From Ilex aquifolium (Eukaryota > Streptophyta > Magnoliopsida > Aquifoliales > Aquifoliaceae): 64,000 nucleotides of DNA. The notes beneath the pieces are model-generated. The model had not been told where the DNA came from and did not search any database. It worked only from the letters and a program-made list of their open reading frames with translations. The position numbers were made by a program, and so were the translations under genes. This document shows, piece after piece, positions 33,361 to 45,000 of this stretch. The stretch's first letter is position 1. Each line of letters begins with the position of its first letter. The DNA is taken from positions 17,953,089 to 18,017,088 of the forward strand of contig OX637405.1 in NCBI GenBank assembly GCA_951799425.1, read 5' to 3'.

Positions 33361-36300
33361 CACTCACTCGGTCGCAAACCTAAACTCCCAAATTCCTGTC
33401 ATACTTGGTAGACCTTTTCTTGCTACATCTAATGCTGTGATTAATTGCAAAAATGGTCTTATCAAGCTTGTATTTGGGAATATGACTATGGATCTTAATG
33501 TGTTCAACTTAACTAAACAACCGGGGGATGATGAGGAAGTGCACAAAGTCAATAGGATTGAATCCTTGGAGGAGGAGCACTTGGAGCTGTTGGGCATGTT
33601 AAAGGAAGAGGAGGAGAATGTTGATATAAAGGAGGATGATGAGCAAGAGAAGTTGGAGAGTTTGAGTGGGGTAGAAAAATGGACTCCTACATTTGAGAAA
33701 CTTCCACACCAAGACAAGAAGATCTTCCCATCGAATGAGCAAAAACCAATCTTGGAGTTGAAGCCATTACCATCCAATCTCAAGTATGCATACCTTGGGG
33801 ATGACAAGACCTTTCCGGTGGTAATTTGCTCAACCTTGGAAGAAAGCCAAGAAGAGGATCTTTTGAAAGTATTGAGAAGGCATAAGGGAGCGATTGGTTG
33901 GACAATTGCTGACATCAAGGGGATAAGCCCCCTCATTTGCACACTCCGCATCTACCTTGAAAAGGACTCCAAGCCATCCCGACAACCACAAAGAAGATTG
34001 AACCCAATTATGAAAGACGTGGTGAGAGATAAGGTGCTAAAGCTACTTGACGTGGGCATCATCTTTCCAATTGTCGATAGTAAGTGGGTTAGCCCCACGC
34101 AAGTAGTACCCAAGAAGTCAGGAGTCACTGTGGTGGCAAATGAGGAGAACGAGCTCATTCCAACAATGGTAATCACCGGATGGAGAGTGTGCATTGATTA
34201 CCGAAAGCTCAACTTATGCACGAGAAAATACCACTTCCCATTGCCATTCCTCGACCAAGTGCTGGAAAGAGTAGCCGGGCATTTATTTTACTGTTTCTTG
34301 GATGGCTACTCCAGGTACAACCAGATTGAGATTGCTTTGGAGGATCAAGAGAATTCCACCTTCACTTGCCCGTACAATACCTTTGCTTCCCAACGCATAC
34401 CTTTCGAGTTGTGTAATGCCCCAAGAACCTTTCAACGCTGCCTGATGGGGATCTTCAGTGATATGGTGGAGAAGATCGTGGAAGTGTTTATGGATGAATT
34501 CTCAGTGTTTGGGGATTCGTTTGATGGATGTTTGGAGAACTTAGAGAGAGTTCTGGAAAAATGTGAGGAGGAGAACTTGGTCCTCAATTGGGAAAAGTGT
34601 CACTTTATGGTGATGCAAGGAATTGTGCTCGGCCACATCGTCTCGACGAAGGGGATCGAAGTTGCCAAATCAAAGGTGGATGCAATTTCCAACCTCCCTA
34701 CGCCAAAGGTCATCAAGGATATCAGGTCGTTTCTTGGCCATGCTGGTTTTTATCGTCGTTTTATTAAAGATTTTAGTGCATTGGCCCGAACTTTGACCAA
34801 TTTACTTTCTAAGGATGTCCTATTTTAGTGGTCGAATAATTGTGATGCATCATTTAAAAAAATTAAAAGTATGCTCACTACACCTCCGATTTTGCGACCA
34901 CCCAAGTGAGACTTACCTTTTGAGCTTATGTGCGACGCGAGTGATTACGCGGTCGGCACTGTGCTCAGTCAAAGGGAAGAAAAGAGACCTTATGTAATAT
35001 ACTATGCTAGAAAAACCCTTAACGAGGCACAAATGAATTATACCACCACCGAAAAGGAATTGTTAGTTGTAGTATTTGCATTGGATAAGTTTCGGTCATA
35101 CATCATTGGTTCACCTATAGTAGTCTATACCAATCACTCTGCTTTGAAGTATTTGTTGTCTAAGCAGGATAAAAAACCGAGACTCATTGGGTGGATACTC
35201 CTCCTACAAGAATTCAATTTGACTATCAAAGACAAGAAAGAAGTTGAGAACGTGGTGGCGGACCATTTATCCTGATTGGTGGTGCAAGAGGCCAATGAGC
35301 ACATTCCTATCCCTGATTTTTTTCCCTGATGAGTAGTTACTTTCAATTCATTATGTTTGTCCTTGGTATGTTGACATATGTCATTATCTTGCAACAAGAC
35401 AAATTCCACCGCATTGGAGCCCGAAAGATAAAAGGAGGTTTATGGCGGACGTGAAGTACTTTTACTTCAACAACCCGTATATGTTCAAGTACTGCACTGA
35501 CCAAGTCATGTGGAGATTTGTACCAGAAATTGAACAACGGGAAGTCCTTGCATTCTGCCATTCGGAGGCGTGCAGTGGCCATTTCTCTGCAAAGAAGACT
35601 TCGGCAAAAATTCTACAGTCAGCTTTTTATTGGCCCTTCTTGATAAAATATTGTATCTCTTTCTATAATGAGTGTAATAGGTGCCAAAGATTGGGTAGTG
35701 TGACCCGAAGGAACATGATGTCCCTCTCCCCTGTACTTGTTATTGAAATATTTGATTGTTGGGGCATCGATTTCATGGGTCCCTTCCCCGGGTCGTTTGA
35801 CTACCTATACATTCTACTGGCAGTGGACTACGTGTCCAAATGGGTGGAGGCTATCCCAACCAAGACCAATGACCACCAGGTCATGGTCAAGTTTCTCAAG
35901 GAGAACATTTTTTCGAGGTTTTGGATGCCTCGTGCTATGATAAGCGATGGTGGATCACATTTCTGTAATAGGCTTTTGCAGCATAAGTATGGCGTCATAC
36001 CCAAGGTGTTCACCGCATATCACCCACAGACCAATGGCCAAGCCGAGTTGGCCAATAGGGAGATCAAAAATATCCTAGAAAAAATGATGAACCCGAATAG
36101 GAAAGATTGGTCATGTAGACTGACCAATGCCCTATAGGCTTACCACACTGCCTATAAGACTGTCTTAGGTATGTCTCCCTACCGGCTCGTCTATGGCAAG
36201 GCTTGCCATTTTGCCAGTTAAAATGGAACAAAAGGCCTATTGGGCCATAAAGACCTTGAACTATAATTTGAGAATGGCCAGAGAAAATAGGAAACTAGAA

Positions 36301-36592
36301 ATGAATGAATTGGAAGAGATTCAAAAAGATGCATATAAGAGCTCAAAAATTTCAAGAGAGCGGGCTAAGATCTTTCATGACAAATCCATTGTAAGGAAGT
36401 CATTTGAGCCCGGACAAAAAGTGCTCTTATACAACTCTCATCTCTTAATCTTTCAAGGCAAACTCCAATCCCATTGGGATGACCCCTATCTTGTCAAGGT
36501 GGCCTACCCCAATGGTGCTGTGGAAGTCACGAACCCCGAAGATGGTAGGACATTCAAGGTCAATGGCTAAAAGACTTCAGTCATTCTTTGAG
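33361..36592 (+). pseudogene. Element B pol: end of protease, RT, RNase H, integrase (broken)
   Basis: The protease end ('[18 protein letters not shown]') resumes in phase after D. The RT frame is open 33437-34828 with '[14 protein letters not shown]', '[11 protein letters not shown]' and '[17 protein letters not shown]'. The active-site box reads FMDE instead of FMDD. A TAG lies at 34826-34828. RNase H is open 34928-35275; the usual 'TDH' block reads 'TNH', losing an acidic residue. Integrase (35442-36137) keeps the HHCC domain and the D, D, E positions ('[10 protein letters not shown]', 'SDGGSHF', '[11 protein letters not shown]'), but a stop (TAG 36135-36137) and a frame change follow. The C-terminal part is open 36193-36570. 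Clearly inactive. Confidence 0.85.
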
Positions 36593-38760
36593 GGTTTTGA
36601 AGGACAAGGAATGGAGGAGGATTTGATGGTCCGGTTTACCCGGACTTGTTGGAGGATTAACTGTTCTTATGATTTTTAGTGTACAGTCATTTTTGTTTAC
36701 TTTAACTGTTCATGTCACATACCTTATCTTTTCGTATAGTGTTGTTTTTCTTAGTTACAGATGTTGGTGTTTTGTCAAAAGTTCAATTGCGAGGTGTTCT
36801 CTAACCCTACTCATCTTTTTACAGTCCTTCATTGCATATCATATCTTTTTTGTTGCATTGAGGAAAATGCATGAATCAAGTTGGGGGGGTGAGGTGCACC
36901 ATTTGTATGATACACCAATGTTTGTGAAAATTTTTGTTGATAATACAAATTTTTGTGGTGAAAAAATTCACCTTTCACATAGCATACAAATTTTTGTTCA
37001 CAATAGTTGCAAATTATGTGAAAATTTTGAAAATTTTTGAGAAAATATTTAAATGTTGATCTTTATTCCCTCATTAAGAGTGCTATGGGTTGTTGACATG
37101 TTGATCTTTGCTTTGAACTTTGAATATATGAGGACATTATAGAAGTTCATCCTATGCTTGAGTATCACTTATGTATTTGCTTTTGAACTCACCAATATGC
37201 ACACCTTGAATGTGTAATTGCATCAATTTACGGATTGAGTTCACATTTTAGTGCTTGACATGAATAGTAGAGATGAGTAAGAACCCATGAGAGCTTTAGT
37301 GTCAATCCTTGTTGGAGGGGACTTACATTTACTCAAGGAACAATTCTTCAAATTTCAAATGTGTTTAATAATCTCATTCTGCTTGTTTCGGTTAGGTGCA
37401 TTTGTGTAGTTGATTGACTTGTCTTGAAATGCATAATGCTCCCCATGCTTATCTAGAAGTGATCTTAGGCCGTCGTTGATTTATTTTGAGCCTTAGCCCT
37501 TTTCTTGTGAAAATTTTATCCCTAGCATCGTGTTTGAGCCTTAATCGTAAATTCGTTTCTATACCACACATTTGACCAAACCAGTGAAAAATAATAAAAA
37601 AATTTCCTCACCTTGGTTATTCCTAGAGCTGAAAATGAGTGATCATAAAAAAGAAGGAAGTATGGTGTGGAAACTTAAACAAGAGGGATGAATGATGTTG
37701 AAACTCGAAGAGTTGAATGGAAAAAGAATGGAAATCCAAGAAAAGGAGAAAAAGGGAGTGCATAGAAGAAAAGAATGACAAAAGAAAAGGAAAATGTTAA
37801 GGAAAAGAAAGAAAATAAACAAAGAGTGTGGTGATGGTGTTGGACTGAAAATCCCATGAAAAGGGATATGTTTTTGAAATAAAAGTCGCTCACTTGGAAC
37901 AACCCTCTTTGTCATCCTATATCCTTCATTTCATTTGCTTCAATATCACCCCAAGGCCCCATTATAACCCATGAAAGTCCTAAATGATCTAGAGAAGCAT
38001 GGGAGATGCATACTTTTAAAGAAAAAGAGAAGTCGGTTTGCTATCTAATGCCTTAGCATTCCTTTCATGAGATTATGCCAAGGTTGTTTCATGTTCATGC
38101 ATGAACTTCATTTTTGGATTATAAGTGAGTATATTTCATTTTGTGCACAAAATTCTATCTCATATATACACATGGAGAGCATGCCAGGATAACTAGAGTG
38201 TGATTTATTGTTGAGAGACACCCTTGGTGAGGTTGCATCGAAGCTTAAGTTGGATAGCCAAGTGAATGTGAACCCCATTGTGTAAATCCTAAAATTGCAT
38301 GTTCATTTGCACACACACACGAGTTTGAAAATGAATGTATAGGTGCATACTCTAGACTAGCATTTAAAGCCATGGTGTTGCTTATGTGTGCTTGGTTCGG
38401 ACATTTGAACAATGTGTTAGGAAGCCCTATGCTTAAAGGATAGGGGAATATTGTTCAACTTTCGATATTTGATAAGATTTAGGAATGCACTTGCTATTTA
38501 AATTTATGGTTTGCATTTTGTGTATTCATTTTGGTAGTTTAAACTAGAAATCCATGTTTTGTAGGTTGAAAACATCAAAATCATAAATCATGTTGCAATT
38601 TCAGAAATGACTTTGGGTATGATCATTCAATTGAGGTTCATAGGGGTGGTTCAAGTTTTTGGTAGGTTAGATGTCCTAGAAAGGGAATTGAATTGTGTTG
38701 GAGTTGAGGGAAGTTGGAGTGGATGTGAATTTTTGAATAAAGGAATGGTTTTGCGGCAAA
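36593..38760 (+). other. Post-pol noncoding region of element B
   Basis: No convincing ORF. At 36856-36895 a 'cattgagg.aaatgcatgaa' block is followed by G-rich 'agttgggggggtgagg', which also occurs in A at 48991-49027. Blocks at about 37450-38120 ('gatcttaggccgtcgttgat', 'catgagattatgccaagg') match the 3' regions of A, C and D, so in B the 3'-type text lies before the env-position ORF. Confidence 0.6.
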
Positions 38761-38764
38761 GACA

Positions 38765-38990
38765 AAACTTTTTGGAAGGTTTTGTATAAACCTTTCGGAA
38801 GGTTCTGTCCAATGAACAAAACCTTCCGGAAGGTTTTCAACTGGACAGAGGTGTCTCAGCTGTAAGCAAAACCTTCCGGAAGGTTTTGATCGACATTCCG
38901 GAAGATTTTGCCTACTGGAATTTTTGCCTCAGGCAGTAAGCAAAACCTTCCGGAAGGTTTTGATCGACCTTCTAGAAAGTTTTGCCCAGA
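38765..38990 (+). promoter_or_regulatory. Palindrome array upstream of B's env-position ORF
   Basis: Three perfect copies of AAAACCTTCCGGAAGGTTTT lie at 38818-38837, 38868-38887 and 38942-38961. Degenerate copies are at about 38764, 38788, 38895 and 38970. Element B's LTR has two near-copies (21164-21183, 21208-21227). The position, just upstream of the env-position ORF, matches the CGTTCGAACG array of element D. Confidence 0.85.
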
Positions 38991-39261
38991 AACCTAAAAA
39001 TGAGGGTTTTAAGTTCATTTTTTTTTTAGAAACCCTTCGCATTTCCCCCAAATTTCAACTCTCTCCTCTCCCTCAAACCTCTTCCAATCTTCAAAAAATT
39101 TCACCAAAGCTCAAATTCCTCATTCCTTTGCTTGAGTCAAGTTGATTTTGGAGTGTTTTAGCCAAAAATTGTAAGAGTTCTCCACAAAACCCTAGGTTTC
39201 CATTTTCTCCCAAATCACTCACCCTCTTTGATCTTTCCTAAACTTACTTGACTCCATTACA

Positions 39262-40240
39262 TTGGTGAGGATGAATGGGATGTCCATGGTTATTTTTGAG
39301 CATGTGAAGAGTCTATGGTGGATTATTTTGACATTTCTAGGTCTTGGGGCACTGTTGTCCCTCATGGCCCGCACGAAGAGGACTGGCCCGGACACTCCTC
39401 CACCTACGGGCTCTAGCTCTCGGAAGAGGAGTGGAGAGGGCCCTAGTGGCCAAGAGGAGAGGAGGACTAAGGCTAAGCATGACGCACGTAGACAACAGAT
39501 TGAGGAAAAAGGTGTCACGTGCGAGAAATACGTGGATAGAGTCTCTCTCGGGCCAAACAATGAGGTTGTGAGAGTGATCGAGGCACGGGGTTTGACTTTG
39601 TGGTTTGAGGAGGTTAAGGGATATAATTTGGGGATGTGTCGTGAATTTTACCAAAAGTTGTCAGTGTTTGGTGAGGACGGGGGAAGGCTAAGGACCAATG
39701 TGAGGGAAAAAACCTTTGAGGTGACCCCTGACACAATTGCTACGGTGATGGGGTATGAAAGGCCTCTCCCGACTACCCCGGTCTACCCACACAACGTGGA
39801 TGGGGGTAGGACTCTTAGTGATTATGTAGTTCTTACCTATGAGGACCCGACCACGTTCAAAGGAACGACGTTGGTCGGGGGCCTCAAGCACTCGTATGGG
39901 GTGATGAACAAAGTACTGCACTACAACCTGATGCCCCAGGGTTCAGAAAAGAACCCGAATATTGAGAAATTGGCCCTCCTCCATGCATTTATGATGGGTG
40001 TGGCGATTGATGTGGGGTACTTGATTTTTTAGGAGATGCAGGAGTTCGCCAAGGCTGCAAAGCCGAAGGCAAACCTCCTCTTTGGCAGCCTCGTCACTAG
40101 ACTGTACAATCACACCAAGGTAAAGTACTATGCTCATGATGCTTTACTTCCCTAGAGACTGGAGCTATAGGAAATTCAAGCAGCAGCAAGAGAGCTTCCA
40201 GGACTGGGGGAGAGGTCTAGAGCCTCGAGGCCAGAGTCGT
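39262..40240 (+). pseudogene. Env-position ORF of element B, stopped and split by element A
   Basis: The frame is open 39262-40032. The likely start is the Met at 39364 ('MARTKRTGPD'). The 34 codons before it encode a hydrophobic stretch ('SLWWIILTFLGLGALLSL') that could be a signal anchor if the upstream Met were used. The domain is the same as in D but diverged: 'FEEVKGYNLGMCREFYQKLS', then 'VREKTFEVTPDTIATVMG'. A TAG at 40030-40032 interrupts it; the frame then resembles the family again ('KANLLFGSLVTRLYNHTKV'). Element A is inserted at 40240/40241 and 112 bp of B continue at 54154. Confidence 0.75.
40236..40240 (+). repeat. Target-site duplication GTCGT, left copy (element A)
   Basis: GTCGT precedes A's 5' LTR and recurs at 54149-54153 directly after its 3' LTR. 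Confidence 0.92.
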
Positions 40241-40433
40241 TGATTAGCACTCAAAAGTAGCATATTGTTACACTCTTTTTGGACTAATTATACTTTGATG
40301 GAGTTTAAATGATGATATTTTAGGTTCTAAAGTGAAGGAAAGTCCAAAGGCATCCAAGAAGTACATCTGAGGGACAAATGCCGAATTAACGCAAGACCAA
40401 GGGAGCAATGTCAGGAGAATGCAAAGAATGAAG

Positions 40434-40492
40434 GACAAAGTGTAATAAAAGAAGGACAAAGTGTAATAAAAGCAGGACAAAGTGTAATAAAA
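40434..40492 (+). repeat. Tandem repeat in A LTR U3, three units of ~19 bp
   Basis: Three copies of GGACAAAGTGTAATAAAAG with one-base variants, repeated in the 3' LTR at about 52638-52696. This is where D and C have palindromes. Confidence 0.9.
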
Positions 40493-40573
40493 GCATTTGA
40501 AAAATCAGCATTCAGCAACACCACCGTTCATTCTCCACTTGCCCACTTGCCCACTTGCCCAGCCTTCCTACGC

Positions 40574-40583
40574 CTATAAATAG
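40574..40583 (+). promoter_or_regulatory. LTR promoter TATA box of element A
   Basis: CTATAAATAG inside the self-complementary context GCCTATAAATAGGC, downstream of the tandem repeat. The 3' LTR copy is at about 52778. Confidence 0.75.
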
Positions 40584-40894
40584 GCTGCTCCTTCTGCATT
40601 TCAAGGGGGGATCTGAGGGTGGAATTGATGGAAAAACCAAGAGAGGAACTAAGAGTTAGGAGAGATTTTAGAAGAGTTTTTAGAGAGCAAATTTTCTTTC
40701 ATCTTTTGTAGCTTCCATTTCAATTCATGTATTGAAGATTTTATGCTTATGTTCTTATGGTAAGAGTTCTTTCTTCTAATTGTCATTTCTTTATAGCTTT
40801 TATATTTACTTGCTTGTATAAATATAATGGAAGGCTGAGCCTCCTCTTCTAATTGTCATTTCTTTATAGCTTTTATTATTTTCTTTTTATTATA

Positions 40895-41062
40895 TCTTGG
40901 TTGTGAATTAAACACCAAGTAGTTATTGTTTTCTTTTATGTATTTTTATTTCTTGGTTTTGAATTAAACACCAAGTAGTTATTGTTTTCTTTTATGTATT
41001 TTTATCTCTTGGTTGTGAATTAAACACCAAGTATTTATTGCTTTCTTTTAATTTAAGTATTG
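40895..41062 (+). repeat. Three 56-bp tandem units in the A LTR
   Basis: Units begin at 40895, 40951 and 41007 with 'tcttggtt' and contain 'gaattaaacaccaagta'. The same three occur in the 3' LTR (about 53099-53266). Confidence 0.9.
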
Positions 41063-41950
41063 TTTTCTTTTACTTCCATTGTTGGAGCTTCCTTCTTCCC
41101 CTTAGAGGAGTGAAACTCTTCCACTTTTCTAGAGCTTTACCAAAGCCGTGAAGGGTGGAACGTGATTCACTCATTCTTTGTCGAAGATCGGCTCCTTGTT
41201 TAGCTAATTTACTTTAAAGCATTTTACTTCTAGTGCTTGAGCATTTTACTTTGTAACACCTTTTGGGGATGAGTACCATTCATCATTCTAGCTTTACCAT
41301 AGCTATGAAGGGTGAGTAGTCCTCATTCACTCTTTGGGAAGGGATGATAGATATGTAAAAGATTAATCTGGACATTATGTTTGTGTATCACCTTTATGCT
41401 TAAATGTTCTATACTCCACTTGATTTTTGGGTGATTGAATGCACCTAGCAAAGTAAAGGTACTTTGTATAATCAACGGATCTTTCTATGATAAATGGATG
41501 ACTCCTACATGGAAAGATCCATTGATTCAAGGCAAGTACCCTAACTAACTCTTCATGACAAACTTTCAATGTCCACCATTATTGCACTTCATTCCTATCT
41601 TCCGATTAATTTGCCGTTGACACGGGAGTTAATTGAGTTATAAAGCATAAACATAATGCACCGGATAATCAACTACATATTCTGATTCCCGAACCAAAGA
41701 GTGTTTGTTACATTTAATCATCTTATATTTTGTCTAGAAAAATACCCATTGGAAAGAATTTTACATTCTATCCAAAACTTCCCACAACTTCAAAATCATA
41801 ATATTTCCAGTTACAAGTCTTTCTCACTATTTACTTCAAAGAACACCAACCATAGTTCCCTGAGGATTCGACTCTGGACTCAAACCAGATTATTACTACA
41901 ACTTGACCGCCTACACTTGGGTGTACACATTTCGGATCAAGTCAAGTTTT

Positions 41951-41968
41951 TGGCGCCGTTGCCGGGGA
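41951..41968 (+). promoter_or_regulatory. Primer-binding site of element A (tRNA-Asp)
   Basis: TGGCGCCGTTGCCGGGGA, complementary to the 3' end of plant tRNA-Asp, six bases after the LTR. Confidence 0.93.
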
Positions 41969-41991
41969 ACCATAAAAGGTGCTCTTTTTAG

Positions 41992-42025
41992 AAAAAGGTG
42001 AAAAAAAAAAAAAAAAAAAAAAAAA
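41992..42025 (+). promoter_or_regulatory. Putative splice donor and A25 run in the gag-pol leader
   Basis: AAAAAG|GTGAAA (junction 41997/41998) fits a plant 5' splice site and aligns with the point where D's leader ends (26990). It runs into 25 A residues at 42001-42025, about 40 bases before gag. Confidence 0.6.
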
Positions 42026-42066
42026 CCTCTCTTTTAGTATATATTTTTGCCTTATTGTGAATAATT

Positions 42067-45000
42067 TTGTTTTTTTTTATGACTGACACCAAACGTCTCT
42101 TTCAAAATTTGCCTGCTGAATCTTCTGGGTCTGTAAATCAACTTGAACCACCTTCACCCAAATCAGAAGCCGATTCTTGTAACTTCAATATGGCAAATAT
42201 TGATAGGCAGGGTGAAGATCATGTGAGAGAGGGGGAAGTACCCAACATTCGAACATTGCGAGATTACTTACATCCCACAAGGAATAGTGTCCCCTCTTGT
42301 TTTATTTTTCCTGAAAATGCTCCCCTCTTTACTGTAAAGCCGGGGACAGTGCATTTATTGCCCGTGTTTCATGGATTGGATGCAGAAAATCCGTATCTGC
42401 ATATCAAAGACTTCGAAGAAGTGTGTGGAACATTTCAAGACAATTCTGAATTGACAAAAATGAAATTGTTTTCTTTCTCTTTGAGGGATAAAGCCAAACA
42501 ATGGTTACATTCTTTAAAATCTCTTTCAATCCCTAATTGGCAGGCTCTACAGAATGAATTTTTCAGAAAATTCTTTCCTCTGCACCGCACTAATACACTC
42601 AAAAGACAAATCATGAATTTTTCGGTCAAAGAAGGGGAAACTTTTTATCAAAGCTGGGAGAGATTCAAAGATCTTCTCCAATCTTGTCCACACCATGCTT
42701 TTGAAAATTGGACTTTGACAGGTTTTTTCTATGATTCCTTGCCCACTAGGTTACGACAGTTTGTCGAAATGATGGCTCAAGGAGAGTTCATGGGAAAAAG
42801 TCCGGAGGAGGCATTCAATTTTTTTGATACCATATCTGACAGTTCTCAAATGTGGGACTCAGCATCTCCTACCACTGTAGAAGCCAAACCACCTACTTTC
42901 CAAGGGGGTAAGTATGTCTTGAGAGAAGATGATGATCTTAGAGCAAAAATGTCCACTTTGTCTCGAAAGCTTGAAGCTTTAGAGATGAAAAAGGTCCATC
43001 AAGTTGATGTTGTCCCTCCCACAGAACAAGTGTGTGGGATTTGTGCGCTAACAGGGCATCCTACTGGGGAATGCCCGACCATACCGGCATTCAAAGAAGT
43101 TTTGTTGGAACAAACAAATGCCATTTCCAATTTCAACAAGCCTTACTCCAACCCATACTCTGAAACATACAATCCAGGGTGGCGGAACCATCCAAATTTC
43201 AGTTGGAGAAACACACAACCAACCCCCATGAATCAGCAACAAAGTCCACAACAACCACCTCAAGGACCTCCACAATATCCTCAGCAACAAGGGCCACCAC
43301 ATCCATCTCAAGTACCTCCACAATATCCTCCATATCAACCACCACACAAAAGGAACCTTGAAGATACATTGAATCAATTCATGCAAACCCAAATGAGCTA
43401 TAACAATAGTTCTACTCAGGCTTTTATTGATTTCAAGGCCCAGACCACACAATCTTTTGAGGATCTCAAAGGCCACATTCAAAAGCTGACCCAGTCCATG
43501 AGCACACATGAGAAGGGAAAATTTCCTGCCCAACCAAAGCCTCCACAAGGCCAATTTCAGGTGGAAAATCCATCAACTATGGAAACTCCACAAGACCAAG
43601 CCAAAACTGTCACCACATTGAGAAGTGGCAAAAAGATTGACAAGTCCATCAGAAACATGCTGATTCCAGACCCAAAACCAGTCTCAATTCCAGCCAACCC
43701 ATTAAGTGAGCCAGAACTTGAAAAAAAAAATGACTGTGATCCCATGATTGAACAAGAACCAGAGCCATCAAGGGAAGAAGAACCCTCGTGTTCTATTCCT
43801 GCTCCTTTCCCTCATAGACTCAAGAGCATACAGAAAGCAAACAATCAGTCTGAAATTTACGAGCTTTTCAAGCAAGTAAAAATCAACATCCCACTTCTGG
43901 ATGCAATTCAACAGGTTCCAGCTTATGCCAAGTTTCTAAAAGACTTGTGCACAGTCAAAAGAAGCCAAAATGTTCAAAAAAGAGCCTTCTTCACAGAACA
44001 AGCCAGTGCCCTACTTCAACAAAAAATTCCTTCAAAGTGCGAAGATCCAGGGTGCCCCACTGTGTCATGTGTCATTGGAAATTTCAAAATTGAGCAAGCA
44101 TTGTTAGACCTTGGAGCTAGTGTCAACTTGCTTCCTTTCTCTGTCTACCAGCAGTTGGGTTTAGGTGAACTGAAACCCACTTGCACCACACTCCAATTGG
44201 CAGATAGATCTGTAAAAATTCCTAGGGGTATTGTTGAAGATGTACTTGTCCAAGTGGATAATTTTGTCTTCCCTGTAGACTTCATTGTTCTAGATACTCA
44301 TCCAGAAGTTCATTCAGAAACTCCAATTCCTGTCATTCTTGGTAGACCTTTTCTAGCAACCTCCAATGCACTAATCAATTGCAGGAATGGTATTATGAAA
44401 TTGAATTTTGGGGATATGACTCTCGAAATGAACATCTTTGACATTGCAAAACACCCAAGAGAGTACGAGGAGGTAGGAGAAATAAATTCCATTGAGTCAT
44501 TAATACAAGCACATCTGAATGACTCATTCTGTGAGGATCTTAGTGAATCAACTTTGTCAAAATCTGACTCATCTGACTCTCTGGAACAAAACTCCATTGA
44601 GTGTCCTACCTTCAATGTGGGGACATGGGCTCCTAAATTTGAAGAAATTTCATCAAGTGGTACAAAACCACTATCTTCAAGTGAAAGGCCACCAAAGCCT
44701 GAACTGAAACCGCTCCAATCTGATCTCAAGTATGCATTTTTAGGTGAGGATAAATCTTACCCAGTGGTAATTTCTTCAAAAATCACAGACTTGCAAGAAG
44801 CTCAATTAATTGAAGTTCTTAAAAGTCATAAAAGCACCATTGGGTGGACCATCGCTGATTTGAAAGGTATAAGCCCGTTAATTTGTAATCATGCCATATA
44901 CCTTGAAGAGGACTCAAAACCCTCTCGTCAAATGCAGCGACGATTGAATCCTCACATGAAAGAGGTTGTGAGACTGGAAGTGCTCAAACTCCTGGATGCA

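Larger units (their letters stand above)
40241..41944 (+). mobile_element. 5' LTR of element A
   Basis: 1,704 bp, TGATTAGCAC...AAGTCA. U3 carries three tandem copies of 'ggacaaagtgtaataaaag' (about 40434-40492) and a triplicated 'cacttgccca' type run. The TATA box is CTATAAATAG at 40574-40583. Three 56-bp units starting 'tcttggtt.tgaattaaaca' lie at 40895, 40951 and 41007. The CGTTCGAACG palindromes of D and C are absent, though the R-U5 half is shared. Confidence 0.93.

Noticed and set aside
36669..37040. 123-residue hydrophobic frame after B pol as a relative of the small membrane peptides
   Set aside because: No shared start, size or NPD tail, and it runs over the polypurine-like block; probably chance in T-rich DNA.
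41951..41968. A tRNA-Asp gene fragment
   Set aside because: Only the 3'-end complement is present at the expected distance from the LTR, so it is the primer-binding site.
43048..43554. 168-residue minus-strand frame
   Set aside because: Antisense shadow of the Pro/Gln-rich linker of gag-pol.
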